A stretch of DNA of 64,000 nt from Diplolepis rosae (taxonomy: Eukaryota; Arthropoda; Insecta; Hymenoptera; Diplolepididae): positions 2,170,001 through 2,234,000 of the forward strand of contig JAPYXD010000522.1 of NCBI GenBank assembly GCA_030998225.1, given 5' to 3'. Shown here in pieces: positions 32,719-44,849 of the stretch. The notes under the pieces are model-generated. The model saw nothing but the letters and a program-made list of their open reading frames with translations, ran no database searches and was not told where the DNA came from. The position numbers and the translations under genes were made by a program. The first letter of the stretch is position 1. Each line of letters begins with the position of its first letter.

Positions 32719-33784
32719 ATTATACATTTTTTAATTTTTAATCATTAGTCTGGTTTTAGAGTGTAGTCGGTCTGCATTAGACATTTTAACTGGGTCCCTA
32801 TCTGCTCCAAATGGGGCAGGCTAAAGTTCAGTTCTGGATTTGTCAAGACGGTCTCACTTAGTCAGTCTAATCGGGTTCCTATTCGGTCTTATGTGTCAGG
32901 CTACTTCCTAAATCCGAAACAGTAAAAACTCACTGATTCACAGTGAATATCCACTGTTTCGAATGTTTTAAGTATTCTACACAGAAATCAGTGGAATTTG
33001 TCTGATTCCACCAGGGAAACTCGCTGGTTAATCAGTGAAATATACTGGTCAACTGTGAAATTCGCTTGTTAACCAGTGAGTTTCCCTAATGATATCAGTT
33101 AAATTTCACTGATTCTATGTGGAAGACTTATAACATTCGAAATAGTGGTTTTTTACAGTTTCGAATTTTGGGAGTAAAGTTCAAATCGGGTATTGTCAAG
33201 TCAAACTAATATAGGTGGTCTAATTGGAACCTGTGATGGCACTACTCAGCTTTTCCTGGTTTAAAAATCTTCTGTCATGCGGAAGAGTATTTTTACGTAC
33301 TTATAAAAAAATTTTGTTTTCAGCCACAATTAATATAAATTGCACAAGTCACAGAAACGAGTAATTTTATTCACCATGTGTCTATATTATTAACTTTTAA
33401 GATTTTTTCATTAATACTCGGCCCTAGATTGAATATTGTATACTTGAAGGAGCCTGTACTACTCCTAAGACTACACTTTCTAGGAGGAGATGCATTTCTT
33501 ATACTTGTTGGAAGGATTGGATGCTGTGCTCTCGAAGAACACACTCGAAAGGGAATAAAGTATTTGTAAAACGAGCTTTTCCAGAGAAGACGTGTTTCAT
33601 ACAACTAGTACATGGATTCAATGTCACGTCCTCAAAGAAGTTACTTCAAGACTCCTAAAACTAGACTTCCCAGGAGAAAATGAGCTTCTTATACCTGGTG
33701 GATGGATTGGATGCTGTGTCCTCGTAGGACGCACCCCAGTAAAAGTACCGCCCAGAGAGCGATAGGAGAGAACTGGAAGTCATA
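32719..33784. repeat. Repeat R1, copy 2
   Basis: The least interrupted R1 copy, giving the empty sites for insertions in copies 1 and 3 (for example TGTGTCTATATTATTAAC at about 33,378). An internal duplication of about 190 bp places GGATTGGATGCTGTG at both about 33,512 and 33,703. No gene. Homology with unit 3 extends upstream to about 31,890. Confidence 0.85.
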
Positions 33785-34402
33785 CGACGGTCGTTCAATA
33801 AGTTCTTAGAAAAAGATAGAAAAAAAATTATATTGTGCAGATTTTTTTTTACTTTCCAACATAATCTTCTTTTAACTTTATATAATTTTCCAAACATTTC
33901 TCCAACTTTTTCAAGCAGTCCAAAAAGTAGGATTTCGAAAGGTCCTCAAATTAGGCATCTGTTTAGGTGATAACCTTTGCGCTCGACGTGAATCATTGTT
34001 CGCCGGGTCATTTTTTCAAGTTTGGAAATAAAAAAAGGTCACTGGGGACCAAATCTGGTGAATACGGTTGATGCTGTCATAATTCGAATTTTAATTCCAT
34101 ATTTTTGGCCATCGAAACTGCGCAGATGTGCACCCGTGCATTGTTTTGAAGGAAAATGATCTTTTTCAAATGAGGACATTTTTCGTGATTTCAACAACGC
34201 ATAATACTTTTCAGTTATAATTTTTCCTTTTACCAAGTAATCGGTGTAGATGATTCTGCGTGCATCCCAAAAAACCGTGGCCATCACCTTGCCGGTCAAT
34301 TTCACCGTCTTCGCCTTCTTTGGAGCCTGTTCGCCTTCAAAACTCCACTGTTTGGACTGTTCCATAGTCTCTAGAGTGTAGTAATGTATCGTTAACAATG
34401 CT
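33785..34402 (-). pseudogene. Mariner remnant inside R1, copy 2
   Basis: The left end CGACGGTCGTTCAATAAGTT is followed on the minus strand (34,398 to 34,039) by HYYTLETMEQSKQW, APKKAKTVKLTGKVMATVFW and YLVKGK, the region after the first catalytic Asp; a frameshift precedes the second. The 5' part is missing. The same remnant is in copy 3 (63,681 onward) and reduced to about 35 bp in copy 1, so it travelled with R1. Confidence 0.8.
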
Positions 34403-34875
34403 ATTTAAAATTAAATTTATACAAACTGAATCAAAAACATTTTATCGAAACTTCATATTTTGAACTGAAAAATATAGTTTTCTTTGCTAATAAACTGAAA
34501 AATGTATAGAACACTTAAGGGAAATTATATATGAAATTATTCATAAAAATATATTTTGAATGGATATGTTAAGAATGTCTCAAAAACCGTTATAGGTATC
34601 GCTAAAGTAAGACGATATTCGCAAAGTGTGTTAAAAAACGCATCAAAATAAACTGCGTTGATGTCGGAAAACAAATTTTTACTCTTAAAAAAAATTGTTC
34701 AACAATCTTTTATTAACAATTTGATTTTTAAATATTTATTAAACTAGGCGCGATAGCAACAAACCGAAGCGTGTTCAGCATTGTAAAGTACTTCAGAAAT
34801 GATATGTCGGATTCATCGAGGACATACGTCATTTTTGTTGATCAGTGTAATTAGCACTGCGGCATTAGCAAACCA

Positions 34876-36600
34876 GTAGAGTGCGAACTCTCAATGATAT
34901 TCCTACTTCAAAGTTTCACCAGTTCTACTGAAGAATACTGCGTCAGTACTGCACCAGTAGTAAGCCAGTAACTTTCCAATGTTTCACACAGTATTGATAG
35001 GCAGTACTGGCATTACTCCTCGGTTACAACTGGCACAATACTGTGCTGATGGTAAAAACTGTCTAGCCTTCGACTTTTCCACCTGGGTCTTGCCTATATT
35101 TTAGGTTGTGAAGTGTGATCAAATTGGAGGTACTTTTTCCAATAGCGTTTTAGTGACATGTCACGCGTGACTACTGTCAAACTATATACACAATATTATT
35201 CAGTTTTTATCAACATTTCATCATGGAAAGACTTACGCCTCAACAACGTTTACAAATCGTACAATTATATTACGAAAATGGACGCTCTGTGAAAAGTGTT
35301 TATCGCGCGCTCAGGCCAATTTATGGTGTACATAATCGTTCTACCAAACACACTATTCGGCATACCATCGGCAAACTTGAGAATAATTTAACATTATTGG
35401 ATGATACTCGACCGATTAGACCACGTACAGCCCGAACTGTAGAGAATATTGCGGCTGTAAATGAGAGTTTTGCCGAAGACCCGGAAGAATCGATTCGGCG
35501 CCGATCTCAACAACTTGGCCTATCTTATAAACGACTTTTTGATGCCGGAAATTGAAGCCCGTAATCTCCACGACATTTGATTCCAACAAGACGGCGCTAC
35601 ATGTCATACAGCCCGTGAAGCAATGGATTTACTGCGTAATCGTTTCGGTGAGCAATTTATCTCTAGTCTCGGACCGGTGGATTGGCCACCAAGATCGTGT
35701 GATATCACACCTTTGGACTTTTATTTGTGGGGGTATGTAAAGTCTAAATGTTTTGTGAATAAACCAGCTACTATTGAGGCATTGGAAGCCAACATTACTG
35801 AAGTTATTAGCGAGATACTGACCGAAGTCCTCGAGCGAGTCATTCAAAATTGGTGTTTACGGATGCACAAATTAAAGCGCAGTTGCGGCCAACATTTGAA
35901 AGGGGTTATCTTTGAAAAATAAATGTCGTGAATGGTTCTACACAAAAATAAAAATGATTGCCCTATCAATTTGAATTTTCGTTGTTTTATTTCAATTTAA
36001 AATCCTATACCTCTAAATTGATCACCCTTTAGTAAAAAAATCGATCTCGGGTAGAATTTTTCAAAAAAGGAGATTATATTTAAGTAGAATGATTATTTAT
36101 ATGCTATATTAATTTCAAATTTTTAAACCGGACCGATGCGGAGGTAATCAATGTCAAAGATGACTACTTTAACACGTAATTCATGAGCAATGCACAAGCA
36201 CCCTACACATTGTATTTTGTAGTAATTAAACGCTCCGGTAGAGAAATTTAAACAATTCCGGTATTTGCGCTGCTTGAAAATGCAAATTTTTGAAAAAAAA
36301 GCTCCAAATCACTCCACCGTGTAGTTTTATAGATAATCTAATGAAACTTTCAAACGGATAAACATAACAGTATCGCGACCTGACAACACAATAATTAATA
36401 TAATTTCTATGAATCATTTGAGGAAATAATGTTTAAAGATTGGATATTTCTAACATTTAATATGAAATTCTGAATATAAAGTTTGTGTCAATTTGCAAAG
36501 TAATAAAAATTGTGCATATCTAAAAAAACTGGCACTGATAACTGCGCATCGTGACAGTAAAAATTCCACAATACTTTTAAGCGAACTACAACCATTGGTC
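34876..36600. repeat. Duplicated spacer, unit 2 copy
   Basis: Homologue of 5,613-6,680, with a DD41D element inserted at 35,111 and the block 36,329-36,480 inverted relative to unit 1. About 40 extra bases occur at about 36,120. No gene. Confidence 0.7.
35111..36029 (+). mobile_element. DD41D mariner, internally deleted
   Basis: Ends AAGTGTGATCAAATTGGAGG and the inverted AAGGGTGATCAATTTAGAGG; the right side is followed by TA and the left by a mutated TG. The plus strand encodes 35,223-35,555 (MERLTPQQRLQIVQLYYENG... RRRSQQLGLS) joined to the catalytic C-terminus from about 35,535 in another frame: QQDGATCHTAREAMDLL, SCDITPLDFYLWGYVK to 35,922. A stop lies just before QQDGA. The first catalytic Asp region is deleted. 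Unit 1 has the empty site at about 5,849. Confidence 0.88.
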
Positions 36601-36683
36601 AAAAATGGCTAGTTGACGAAATCGTCCTTTCTTTTCAGGCCTTCATCATACGTGCAAATTTCAATTCAATCCGATAATTACTA

Positions 36684-37137
36684 GGTTGTTCAAAAAGTTT
36701 TGAAAGCGGAAATGAAAATACGTTTTTTTTGGTGAAATCACTTTTATTGCTCAGTATAATCTCCCATAAGATCAATACATTTTGTCCAACGGTCTTCCAA
36801 CTTGTTTATCCCATCATGGAAGTGACTTTCTGCAAGGCCTGCAAAATACTCCTCTACGACGGCTATAACCTCTTCGTTTGATGAAAAATTCTTCCCACGA
36901 AGGAATTTCTTGAGGTGTGGAAACAGCCAGAAGACAGAGGGAGCTAAATCAGGCGAATAAGGTGGATGCTGCAACAATTCGTACTTTAATTCGGTTATTT
37001 TAGTGATGGTTTTTTGAGCTGTGTGAGCGGGTGCATTGTCTTGATGAAAAAGGATTTTTTTCTCCTGCAAACCGGGTCTTTTTTCACGAATTTTTGCATC
37101 CAGGGCCCGATCGGTGCCCCACCAAAATTTCTGCACG
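36684..37137 (-). pseudogene. Mariner, C-terminal third
   Basis: After TA (36,682) the end GGTTGTTCAAAAAGTTTTG leads into a minus-strand frame: FHQDNAPAHTAQKTITK (second Asp), PPYSPDLAPSVFWLF (third Asp replaced by Val), KLEDRWTKCIDLMGDY. The element stops at about 37,137 without a right end. It replaces the sequence found at 6,810-7,125 in unit 1. Confidence 0.85.
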
Positions 37138-37691
37138 GGAAAAGACGACAAATATTCCTTTTGCGTTTTAAATTTCAGGTCATGGTAATTCTTGAAGTTG
37201 TCATGGAACCTTTGGGGACGGATGGTCAAACCTAATGACTAATATATGTATCTATTTCTCGCGCGTAGGTATATTGTAGAGCGAACATTAATCAATTAAT
37301 CAAGCTGAAAATTTAGCTGTATTCATGAAGTTTGATATATATGTGACCGTCCGCGAAGAAAGGTGCCTATCCAAAAAATTGATTTTCAGTTTTTTATACC
37401 AATTGATAGTTTTTGAGTCGCTTTTTGTAAAGTTTGCAAAAATCCAAAAAAATTTATGCCATTTGCTTCCTTTGTTGTTAAGCTACAAATGTAGGAATAT
37501 TAGGCGTAAACCCACTATTTTTCCATGTCAAAAAATTTCGAAAGGAATTGTAAAATGTTTAAATATATTTTTAGTCTATGTTATCATGATGACACTGAGA
37601 AATTAAGCCTCCTGCAACCAATGTATGATTCCTTAAAAAAGTGAGCATAGAATGTTCTCGTTACTTGTGATTGCAGAATATTCTATGCTTA

Positions 37692-38747
37692 TATGCTGTG
37701 ACATATTTCAGAACATGCCTGCTTTCATCTTGACCCATAATTCATAGAATTTTTATTTATTGTTCTATTTTGGCATGGAGTCAGACTCTTTTTATTTTCA
37801 CATTAACATTGTTATCAATGGCAGATATAAAAAAAACGTAGAAAGTAAGGCAAACGTTTCGGCCACATATGGGGGCCCTCTTCAGTGCCATAAATTATAA
37901 AATAAGTTTAAAATTTCATTAAAATATCACAATATAGATTTAAATTTAAAATTCAGAAATTATTTAAAGTTTGTTCCTTTTTCATTACAAGAAGTACTCA
38001 AAGAATATTGAGTAAATTAAAATATATAGATATGATAATAATTTATTTTTCTGTAAAGACTTGCTTGCAAATTCATTCTAAAATAGGTTTTCAGTAAAGC
38101 CGATATACCAAAAAATTTTCATTTAAAATACACGCTTCCCTCGACTCTTAAAGATCACCATAAGCGTCTCGAATTTCTTAACTAGGTATAGGACAATTGT
38201 ATTTTTCAAGGAGGAAAAGAACCTCTCAGGATATCATTTTAAATAAAATGTCAGCCAGCAAAGCTACATGTCCCGAGTCGGTTTTGAAAACAGCTCAACT
38301 CGATCGTCGAGAGACTCCGGTAACAGAGTCCTCAAGAAAAAATTCTCAAAATTAATAAGTGCTCGGGTCGTCAAGATTTATAAATTTCACATTTTATATA
38401 AAAAAGAAAAAAATTTCGGGCCGGTTTGTTTTGCAAAATTCTAAGTTTTCGTTCGTTTTATCGGGTTATTTATATACAGTGAATTTTTAAAATGTTTTTA
38501 ATACGTGTTGTGCATACCGGACTGCTTCTTTTTGAATTGCAAGCTATGAAATAAGTTTTTGATTTTTATGCCTTTCCTCATTTTAATAATCATCTATATT
38601 GTGATATTTTAATGAAATTTTAAACTAATTCTATAATTCATGACACTGAAACGGGCCCCCACATGTGACCGAAACGTTTGCCTTACTTTTTAAGTTTTTT
38701 TTATATCTGCCATTGATAACAATGTTAATGTGAAAATAAAAAGAGCC
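37692..38747. mobile_element. Penelope-like (inverted-arm) retroelement insertion
   Basis: A 12-bp duplication ATTCTATGCTTA flanks it (37,680-37,691; 38,748-38,759), and unit 1 has one copy (about 7,650). Arms of about 160 bp are inverted (CTCTTTTTATTTTCACATTA at left, its inverse at right). Each arm carries a CTGAA...GGCC...CGAAACGT motif known from Penelope-like element terminal repeats. The long variable duplication suggests target-primed insertion and not a TA-type transposon. No ORF. Confidence 0.6.
37857..37885 (-). ncRNA. Hammerhead-ribozyme-like core
   Basis: On the minus strand CTGAAGA (37,879-37,885) fits the CUGANGA box. It is followed by GGGCC, a loop and GGCC able to pair as stem II, then GAAA (37,857-37,860) and AAACGT, which can pair with ACGTTT about 15 bases on as stem III. 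The matching motif in the right arm (about 38,650) is degraded to CTGAAAC. Self-cleavage is inferred, not shown. Confidence 0.45.
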
Positions 38748-38922
38748 ATTCTATGCTTACTTTTTTAAGGAATCATAAAATGGGTTTATTTACGTTTTCT
38801 TGATAAAAAAGTATAATATATGGCCTTATATTTGCTTGGTAATGATACGCATGTATTTTCTTGTTTGAAAGTTCCGAGTATGATGAAATATTTGAAAATA
38901 ATTACAACATAGTGTTAATATC

Positions 38923-38960
38923 TATAAAAGCGAACAAATTTTTTTCGATTTTATCAGTTT
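38923..38960 (+). promoter_or_regulatory. TATA/initiator core promoter of gene alpha (unit 2)
   Basis: TATAAAAG starts at 38,923 and the A of TCAGTT is at 38,956, the same 33-base spacing as unit 1; ATG follows at 38,979. Confidence 0.7.
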
Positions 38961-39544
38961 ATTCATCAGTTTGTGAAAATGAAGTACCTACGTGCTGCTT
39001 TACTGTGTTTGATTTTGGCTTGTACTTTTCTACTTGGTATGGATAGTAAAATTCTTTTACATACGAAAATATAATAAAAATAAGAAGAAAATTTGACCGA
39101 GTAAAATAAATGCTTTTATGTGAAAACTGTTCTTTTTAGTAAAAATTCTCTAAGGACATGTAATGATTGAAAAAAGTAAGAAGTTCATGTGAACAACTTG
39201 GTCAAATTTTAACATATTTACATTCAAAATGTATAACATTTTGTTTTTAAAATTTGGAAAAAGCCAGAGAAGATAAAAATGGACGTAGATAGACCACTTA
39301 AGGTTTTAAAAATAAAAAAAAGATTTTTTGAAAGCTTTTGCTGAAATTGAAATTTGTTTCGTTTTCCAGACCAAAAGTTGTCTATCTACGCTTTTTTTAT
39401 CTTCTCTAGACGGAGAGAAATAACTACTGCCACGCATTTTAGACAAACAAGTGTTCAACACTTAGGGTAGTCCGGTAGTGGGAAGGGGGGTGATTAAGCG
39501 CCCTTTTTTATATAATATATCAATAGATTAGACTCCTCCCGATC

Positions 39545-40480
39545 GAAAAGTCCTCTGCCATTTTGGGCCTTACCGTATTAAATTTTGAATTATCACGTCT
39601 CGAAATATGGAATTTTAACATGGTCTCTTATAGAAAATCACTTCGCGGGCTCATAATATCACGAATTTACGAAAAATTTTCTGGTGGCGGCGTTGCGGAA
39701 AACTATGTAACCGTTGGGAAATTTCCTAAGAATATTAATTTTTCTTCGAAAATCGTACCTTACCGTATATCTCGGAAAGTTACTTTGAAATAAACGCCAG
39801 AAAACAAGAATAAAAAGGAAGTGAAATCCATATTTCCGCTCAGCTAACGATAACACTATAGTTCACAGTGCGGCCACTACCATGTATTTTAGGAGGGTAC
39901 TTAAAAAAGTGAAAATGAGCATCAGCACTGCCAAGTTTTGATAGCAAGAACTAATATCAATGCAAACGAAACCCCCGTCCCCCCAACCCGATGTATTCTA
40001 AAGAAATTATTCTAAAAATAAAAATAAAACAAGAATTTTTAAATATGAATCACAATGAACAGTTAAATACTGTACTATTACACGGAGAAAAATAGTTGAA
40101 GTAATTTTACTCAACTCTGTCGATTAAACTTGGGACTTAAGGACATTTGAACATTTATTAAATCCTAGTCGAGTAAAATGAATTTGATAAATACCTAATT
40201 TACCCAAAGTGAATATCAATAAGCGTTACATAGGAAATAGTAAGGAGTTGAGTAAAACGTTGTTGGCGACAGGGCATAACAATGCGTCAGTGGGTTAACC
40301 TGAAATGTATAAATATATCACCGACGCTTGAGGTGCTTCGAACGGTAGTTGAGTAAAATGAGCATCGGCTGTATTATTTCAACTGGCAATGATATGGTTG
40401 AAATGGTTACAACAGTTTAAAAATAACAAGGGTAGCGACAATAGCGCCACCACTTGTTGATAGCAAACATTATAATTCGT
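39545..40480. other. Unit-2-specific part of alpha intron 1, no gene
   Basis: This does not match unit 1. Frames of about 76 codons occur on both strands (39,563-39,793 plus; 39,659-39,856 minus) but I recognise neither. From 40,082 a CACGGAGAAAAATAGTTGA end suggests half of a MITE. Confidence 0.35.
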
Positions 40481-41476
40481 TCCCCTTTTCTCGGTAGTCA
40501 CGAAGTAGTATAAGGAGGCCCAACTCCATACATTCGAGTAAGTAACAAGATCAAAGAAATTCAACCAATTTTAAGTATAAATCGCATACGTACATCTATA
40601 TCCTATTACAAATAAATCAGTTAGCGAGGTTAAATACCGGCCTGCAATTTTTCATTTATTCATAGATTTTTTTATGTATTGTAATTTTGGCCCTGAGTGC
40701 TTCGCTTCAGAAAAACTATTGTGGGTGCAATATACAAATAATTAAATATTTCATCCAAATATGTCAAAATGGCAGTCCATTATAATTTCAATGAAAAAAA
40801 TAGTTTGTAAAGTACACGTAACGTAGCGTAATGCTAATTGCACTCAGTTAAAACCTCAACATACAACTTTTATTTCTATTTACACTACTTCGTGATTTAC
40901 ATCATAGTACATATGAAAATTACTCAGTTTAACAGTATAGTATAATTATTTCTAGCTTCGATGCTCACAATTTATGTATCATACTTTTCAATTGAAGATT
41001 TCGCAAAACACTATTTACGTATTTATATGGACGTGTGACATTAAACTTTTCTCAATTTAAGATTCTCTGCCAAGAGAAAAAGATAGAGTTAAAGATGTGC
41101 GCATGCGATTTAAACTTAAAATCGGTTGCGTTCCTTCGAGCTCCTTACTTATTGTAGAGTCACTACGACCGATTTCGGATCAAGTTTTTAGATAAGTTCG
41201 GCCTCCTTATACTACTTCGTGGAGGTAATCATATGAGTTGGGAATCGACTAGTCCCCCACCCGGTTAACATACTCTTTTCTTTACACACCGCGAAGGGGA
41301 ATGCAATTTCGGGGCCTAGCGCGAAACAACAAAAATGATCGGTTCTACGATCGATGGATGCAATCACAAACTCATAAAGTACGTAGCATTTCTCTTACGC
41401 AGAGCACGGCAAACTAACTAACGCCAAAGTTGTCAAAAACTTGTTTTTCTGCTTTTTCTACTCAAAAATATAATAA

Positions 41477-41623
41477 AATAATCGCCTATGCGCTCGGCCA
41501 GTGGGCCGAATGGAGGAAAAGCGACCTCTCATAAGCCGAATTTTCCCGAAAGGAAATTTTAACTAATCAGAGGTCGTGTTCCTCCTCCGCTCGGCCTACT
41601 AGCCGAACGCCTAGGCGGTTATT
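41477..41623. mobile_element. 147-bp fold-back MITE, unit 2 only
   Basis: AATAATCGCCTATGCGCTCG and the inverse of AATAACCGCCTAGGCGTTCG enclose a hairpin with GGAGGAAAAGCGACCTCT-type arms. It is not in unit 1. Confidence 0.7.
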
Positions 41624-43269
41624 GCATGCACACCCTCAATTGTAGAAAATATAGTCCTCTACAACTTTTGCTTAATAAATTTTTCTGTACAACTAATCGT
41701 TTTCGCTGCAAATCAATTATAAAGTAAATTTTGAATTGCAAGAACTGCTGGGGGAGGGGGGTCCCGAATTTTTTGTTTTGAGCTTTTCTCATGCTCATCC
41801 AACGATGTGACAAAAAAATCTTAAATCGAAAACCAAAGGTTCATACATATTTTTCTACACAGATAAAATTTAATTGCTTTTAACATTTTAAATTTATTGA
41901 TGATTTCCTTTTCATGGCGGATGGTTTAAAGGTCAATCCAACGAAAGGCATGTGGTTTTATTGCGAAAACAGGATGCACAAGAACCGATGATACAAAACG
42001 CTTTCTGCGCCATGACTTTGATTTTTGAAAGCCTAGCTCTAGCTCTTTCGAAATGTTTTAAAGGTAAGTCGATCAATAAACTCAGATTCATAAAACTAGT
42101 CCAGGATTCAGACGCCAGTGACGATTTTAATATCGACGAAGAGTATTTTCCAAAGTCCGACTTATGTCTACTCAACGCCTGTACCTTTTATGTCGGTAAG
42201 AGGGCAAGGTGGTTTGAAAGTCAACTGCACTAATATTATTTTTTAGTACCAAAAAAATTTATCGTTCATTTTTGCGGGTGGATAGGGAGCGTTTTAAAAT
42301 TATTCTGTTAATCAAAAGTCGAAACATTCCCGTTCTGAAAAGGGGTTAAAGATCTTAAACTTGTTTAGTAATTAACGGAATAATGATCATGAAAAAAAAA
42401 TTTCACAGCAAATGTTAAGACCTTTCAAAGTTAAAATATGCTCTAAAGTTGAAGATGCTCTTCTGTTTACACGAGACAATCACTTTCTACCAGCTCTTCA
42501 AAAACGATGCGTCTGTCTCATTCACCCACAGGTCGGGTACATTTTTCAGCCGCATCTATGTTTTATTTAATTTAAATAATTCTTAGCACACACAAAAAAA
42601 CAGACCGGCGATTCAACTACTGTTCGTGTTACGAAAGGCGCCAACTAGAAATCATAATTATATTGGTTAGGAATCCTGAACGAAGTCATGAAAATCGAAG
42701 CCCATAAAAACAGGATTTTCAAATTGGTGTCTCTCCTAACAAGGCAAATAGTTTAATCGACCTTAAATTTTTGTAGGTGTACATGCATAATATTCATATT
42801 CTGAACTTGCACAGGTCCTTGATTATCAATTGAAGATTGTGTTGATGTTGATTGTTGGCTTTATTCATATACAGGTTGTTCCAGGATCACCGCTAGAGCC
42901 GGGGATACAGTGTTCCTCATTAAATTCTAAGAGGAAAAGTCATTTGTCCTTTTGGAAAATAATGAATTGTTGTTGAAATATCTTCCGTTTAAGTCCGCCA
43001 AACAGCTGGCATTTCCTTAAATACATAAGGCCATATGTGGAAAAATCATTGTTTAGCAATAATGAATCCCTTCATATTATTCGAAAAAGTTACTCAAAAC
43101 GTTTTACTTCTTCAAAATTATTTGAAAAATAACAATAAACATTATAGTGGAGTACATATTTAACGTTTAAAAAGAAAATCTAAGCAATTTTGTAATATTT
43201 TAATAGTATACATTTCAACAGTGAATTGTAGGTGATTTTAATAACATGATTCATTGTTTTTATTATTTA

Positions 43270-43435
43270 TTAACATAAAAATATTATATTAGAAAATGCT
43301 GATGAGCGAGATCGTGTGCCATTGATCGAAACAAATGGTAGTCGGAAGGAGCAACGTCTAGAAAGCACGGCGGGTGGGGTAAGACCTCCCATTTCAACGT
43401 TTCCAAGTACATATGTCTTGACCGGTCTTGCAGAG
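43270..43435 (-). pseudogene. Mariner C-terminal fragment
   Basis: The minus strand has LETLKWEVLPHPP, then, in a frame disturbed by substitutions, VAPSDYHLFRSMAHDLAHQH, the region of the third catalytic Asp. It corresponds to 16,450-16,620 in unit 1 and is cut at 43,435 by BEL/Pao sequence. Confidence 0.75.
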
Positions 43436-43795
43436 CGCAGAGTGTAAGCCCAGTGAATAGCAACGCGATTGGAAGGCAGACAAAATCTAGAAAGACGCGA
43501 AATCTGCCAAAAATGGAACTTGCGAAATTTAGTTGTAATGTGAGAGAATGGCTGCAATTTTGGAGCCCGTTAAAAAAATACATGAGGACGTGAACTTGGA
43601 AAACGAAGATAAGTTATAATATTTGATTCAAGCAATGGTGCGGCACTCACGGGCGGCTGATCTAGTAAGAAGCTATCCACCGATTAGAGAAAATTATGAA
43701 TAAATAGTGAAAGTTTGCAAAAAAGTTTTAGACGCGCAGATCTGCAGATAGAAGTTCATGTGCGCGAGCTACTGCAGCTATTACTATAGAATGCA

Positions 43796-44128
43796 ATGTC
43801 GTCGAAGGAAGTACAACTAGCTAACCTTTGTGATAAAATTGAGTCTTATTTGCGAACGCTAAATACGCTAGGCGTCACTGCAGACAAGTGTACGGCGATG
43901 CTATATCCTCTAGTCGAATCTTCGCTGCCTGAAGAACTATTGCGTGTGTGGCAGCAACCGAATAGTGCAAGTGAGAAAAATACAAGTAGTTCGTCAGATG
44001 TGTCCAAAACGTGTTTAAATAAGTTGATAAGATTCCTGGAATCCGAGGTACAGAAAGAGTTGAATATCTCCATGGCTGTCCAAGGCTTCAGCTTCAAAAA
44101 CGAGAATGAAACAGATCCGATCAATTAG
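43796..44128 (+). pseudogene. BEL/Pao gag (DUF1759-like)
   Basis: 110 codons: QLANLCDKIESYLRTLNTLG, MLYPLVESSLPEELLRVWQ and LIRFLESEVQKE are the conserved core of the DUF1759 gag domain of BEL/Pao elements. The zinc-knuckle part expected downstream is missing, so this is a deleted copy. Confidence 0.8.
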
Positions 44129-44154
44129 AGTATAAACCGCTGGCTAAACAGGAC

Positions 44155-44589
44155 ATGGTGCATTTACTTTTTGGCGGTGAAAAGTCTGGCGTCACGACGC
44201 ATAATAAGTATTTGATTTCCGTCGTAAACATGGATGGCAGCTATTGGTGTAAGTTTCAAGCACTTGATGAAAGAGTGATTTGTCCGGATGTGCGATCGGT
44301 CACAAAAGGAAGTTGGCTGCAAGACTTAGAAAAGCTGAGCGTGAGTTCGACAGATGTGTGCAGCAAAAAAAAAAGTGTGGCAATCCTCATTGAGGCAGAC
44401 GTAGCCGGAAAATTGCTCACCGGACGCGTACATGTGTTGGAAAGCGGATTAACGGCAGTGGATACATACCTGGGCTGGACGCTGATGGGTAAAGTACCTA
44501 CAAAAGCACCCGTAACAAACGAACGAGTGAATTTAGTAGTGTCAGCTACCTCCATGTCTGGCAAGAATGCAGATATTAAACATTCATGA
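44155..44589 (+). pseudogene. BEL/Pao DUF1758-type protease region
   Basis: 144 codons opening with FGGEKSGVTTHNKY and WCKFQALDERVICP, and containing ILIEADVAGKLLTGRVHVLE and AVDTYLGWTLMGKVP, which match the DUF1758 (aspartic-protease-like) segment in memory. The usual catalytic DSG-type start is not seen. Confidence 0.75.
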
Positions 44590-44647
44590 TCTTTGGACGT
44601 GTTGGGAATTAGAGATCCGATAGACCATAAAAATCAAAAACAGCACG

Positions 44648-44849
44648 ATGAAGAAGTACGACGGCATCTTTCAAGGCTGGCTGAGAGAAGGGATTATAGA
44701 ACGCGTCCTTCCGGAAGAAGAGGACCACTGCGGCAATTACCTACCTCATCGGCCCGTTTATAAGGAAAATTCGACGACCAGCACGATACCTATTTACCTA
44801 TATTCCAGTGAGGGCGTTCTGCGTCGACCGGAACAATTAGTATTCAGAA
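44648..44849 (+). pseudogene. BEL/Pao reverse transcriptase, first residues
   Basis: IFQGWLREGIIERVLPEEE followed by GNYLPHRPVYKENSTT is the entry segment of BEL/Pao reverse transcriptases. After STTS the frame is no longer recognisable, and at about 44,849 mariner sequence begins. The polymerase motifs are absent. Confidence 0.75.

Larger units (their letters stand above)
38979..42311 (+). pseudogene. Gene alpha, unit 2: last exon frameshifted
   Basis: Exons 38,979-39,036, 41,932-42,195 and 42,247-42,311 match the unit 1 model in position, phase and splice sites (donors GTATGG, GTAAGA). Exon 1 encodes an identical signal peptide. Exon 2 is fully open with about 20 replacements and keeps its four cysteines. 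In exon 3 the first cysteine codon is TTT, and a 1-bp insertion shortly after shifts the frame to an early TAA, giving 128 residues instead of 146 and losing the conserved C-terminal cysteines. It may be a dying copy or a shortened but expressed variant. Intron 1 is 2.9 kb. Confidence 0.55.
43436..44849 (+). mobile_element. BEL/Pao retrotransposon fragment
   Basis: Three plus-strand coding pieces in BEL/Pao order (gag-like, protease-region-like, start of reverse transcriptase) interrupt mariner sequence in unit 2 only. No long terminal repeats are seen and the reverse transcriptase is cut after its first 50 or so codons. The right junction falls within the third-Asp codon of the neighbouring mariner frame. 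Confidence 0.8.
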
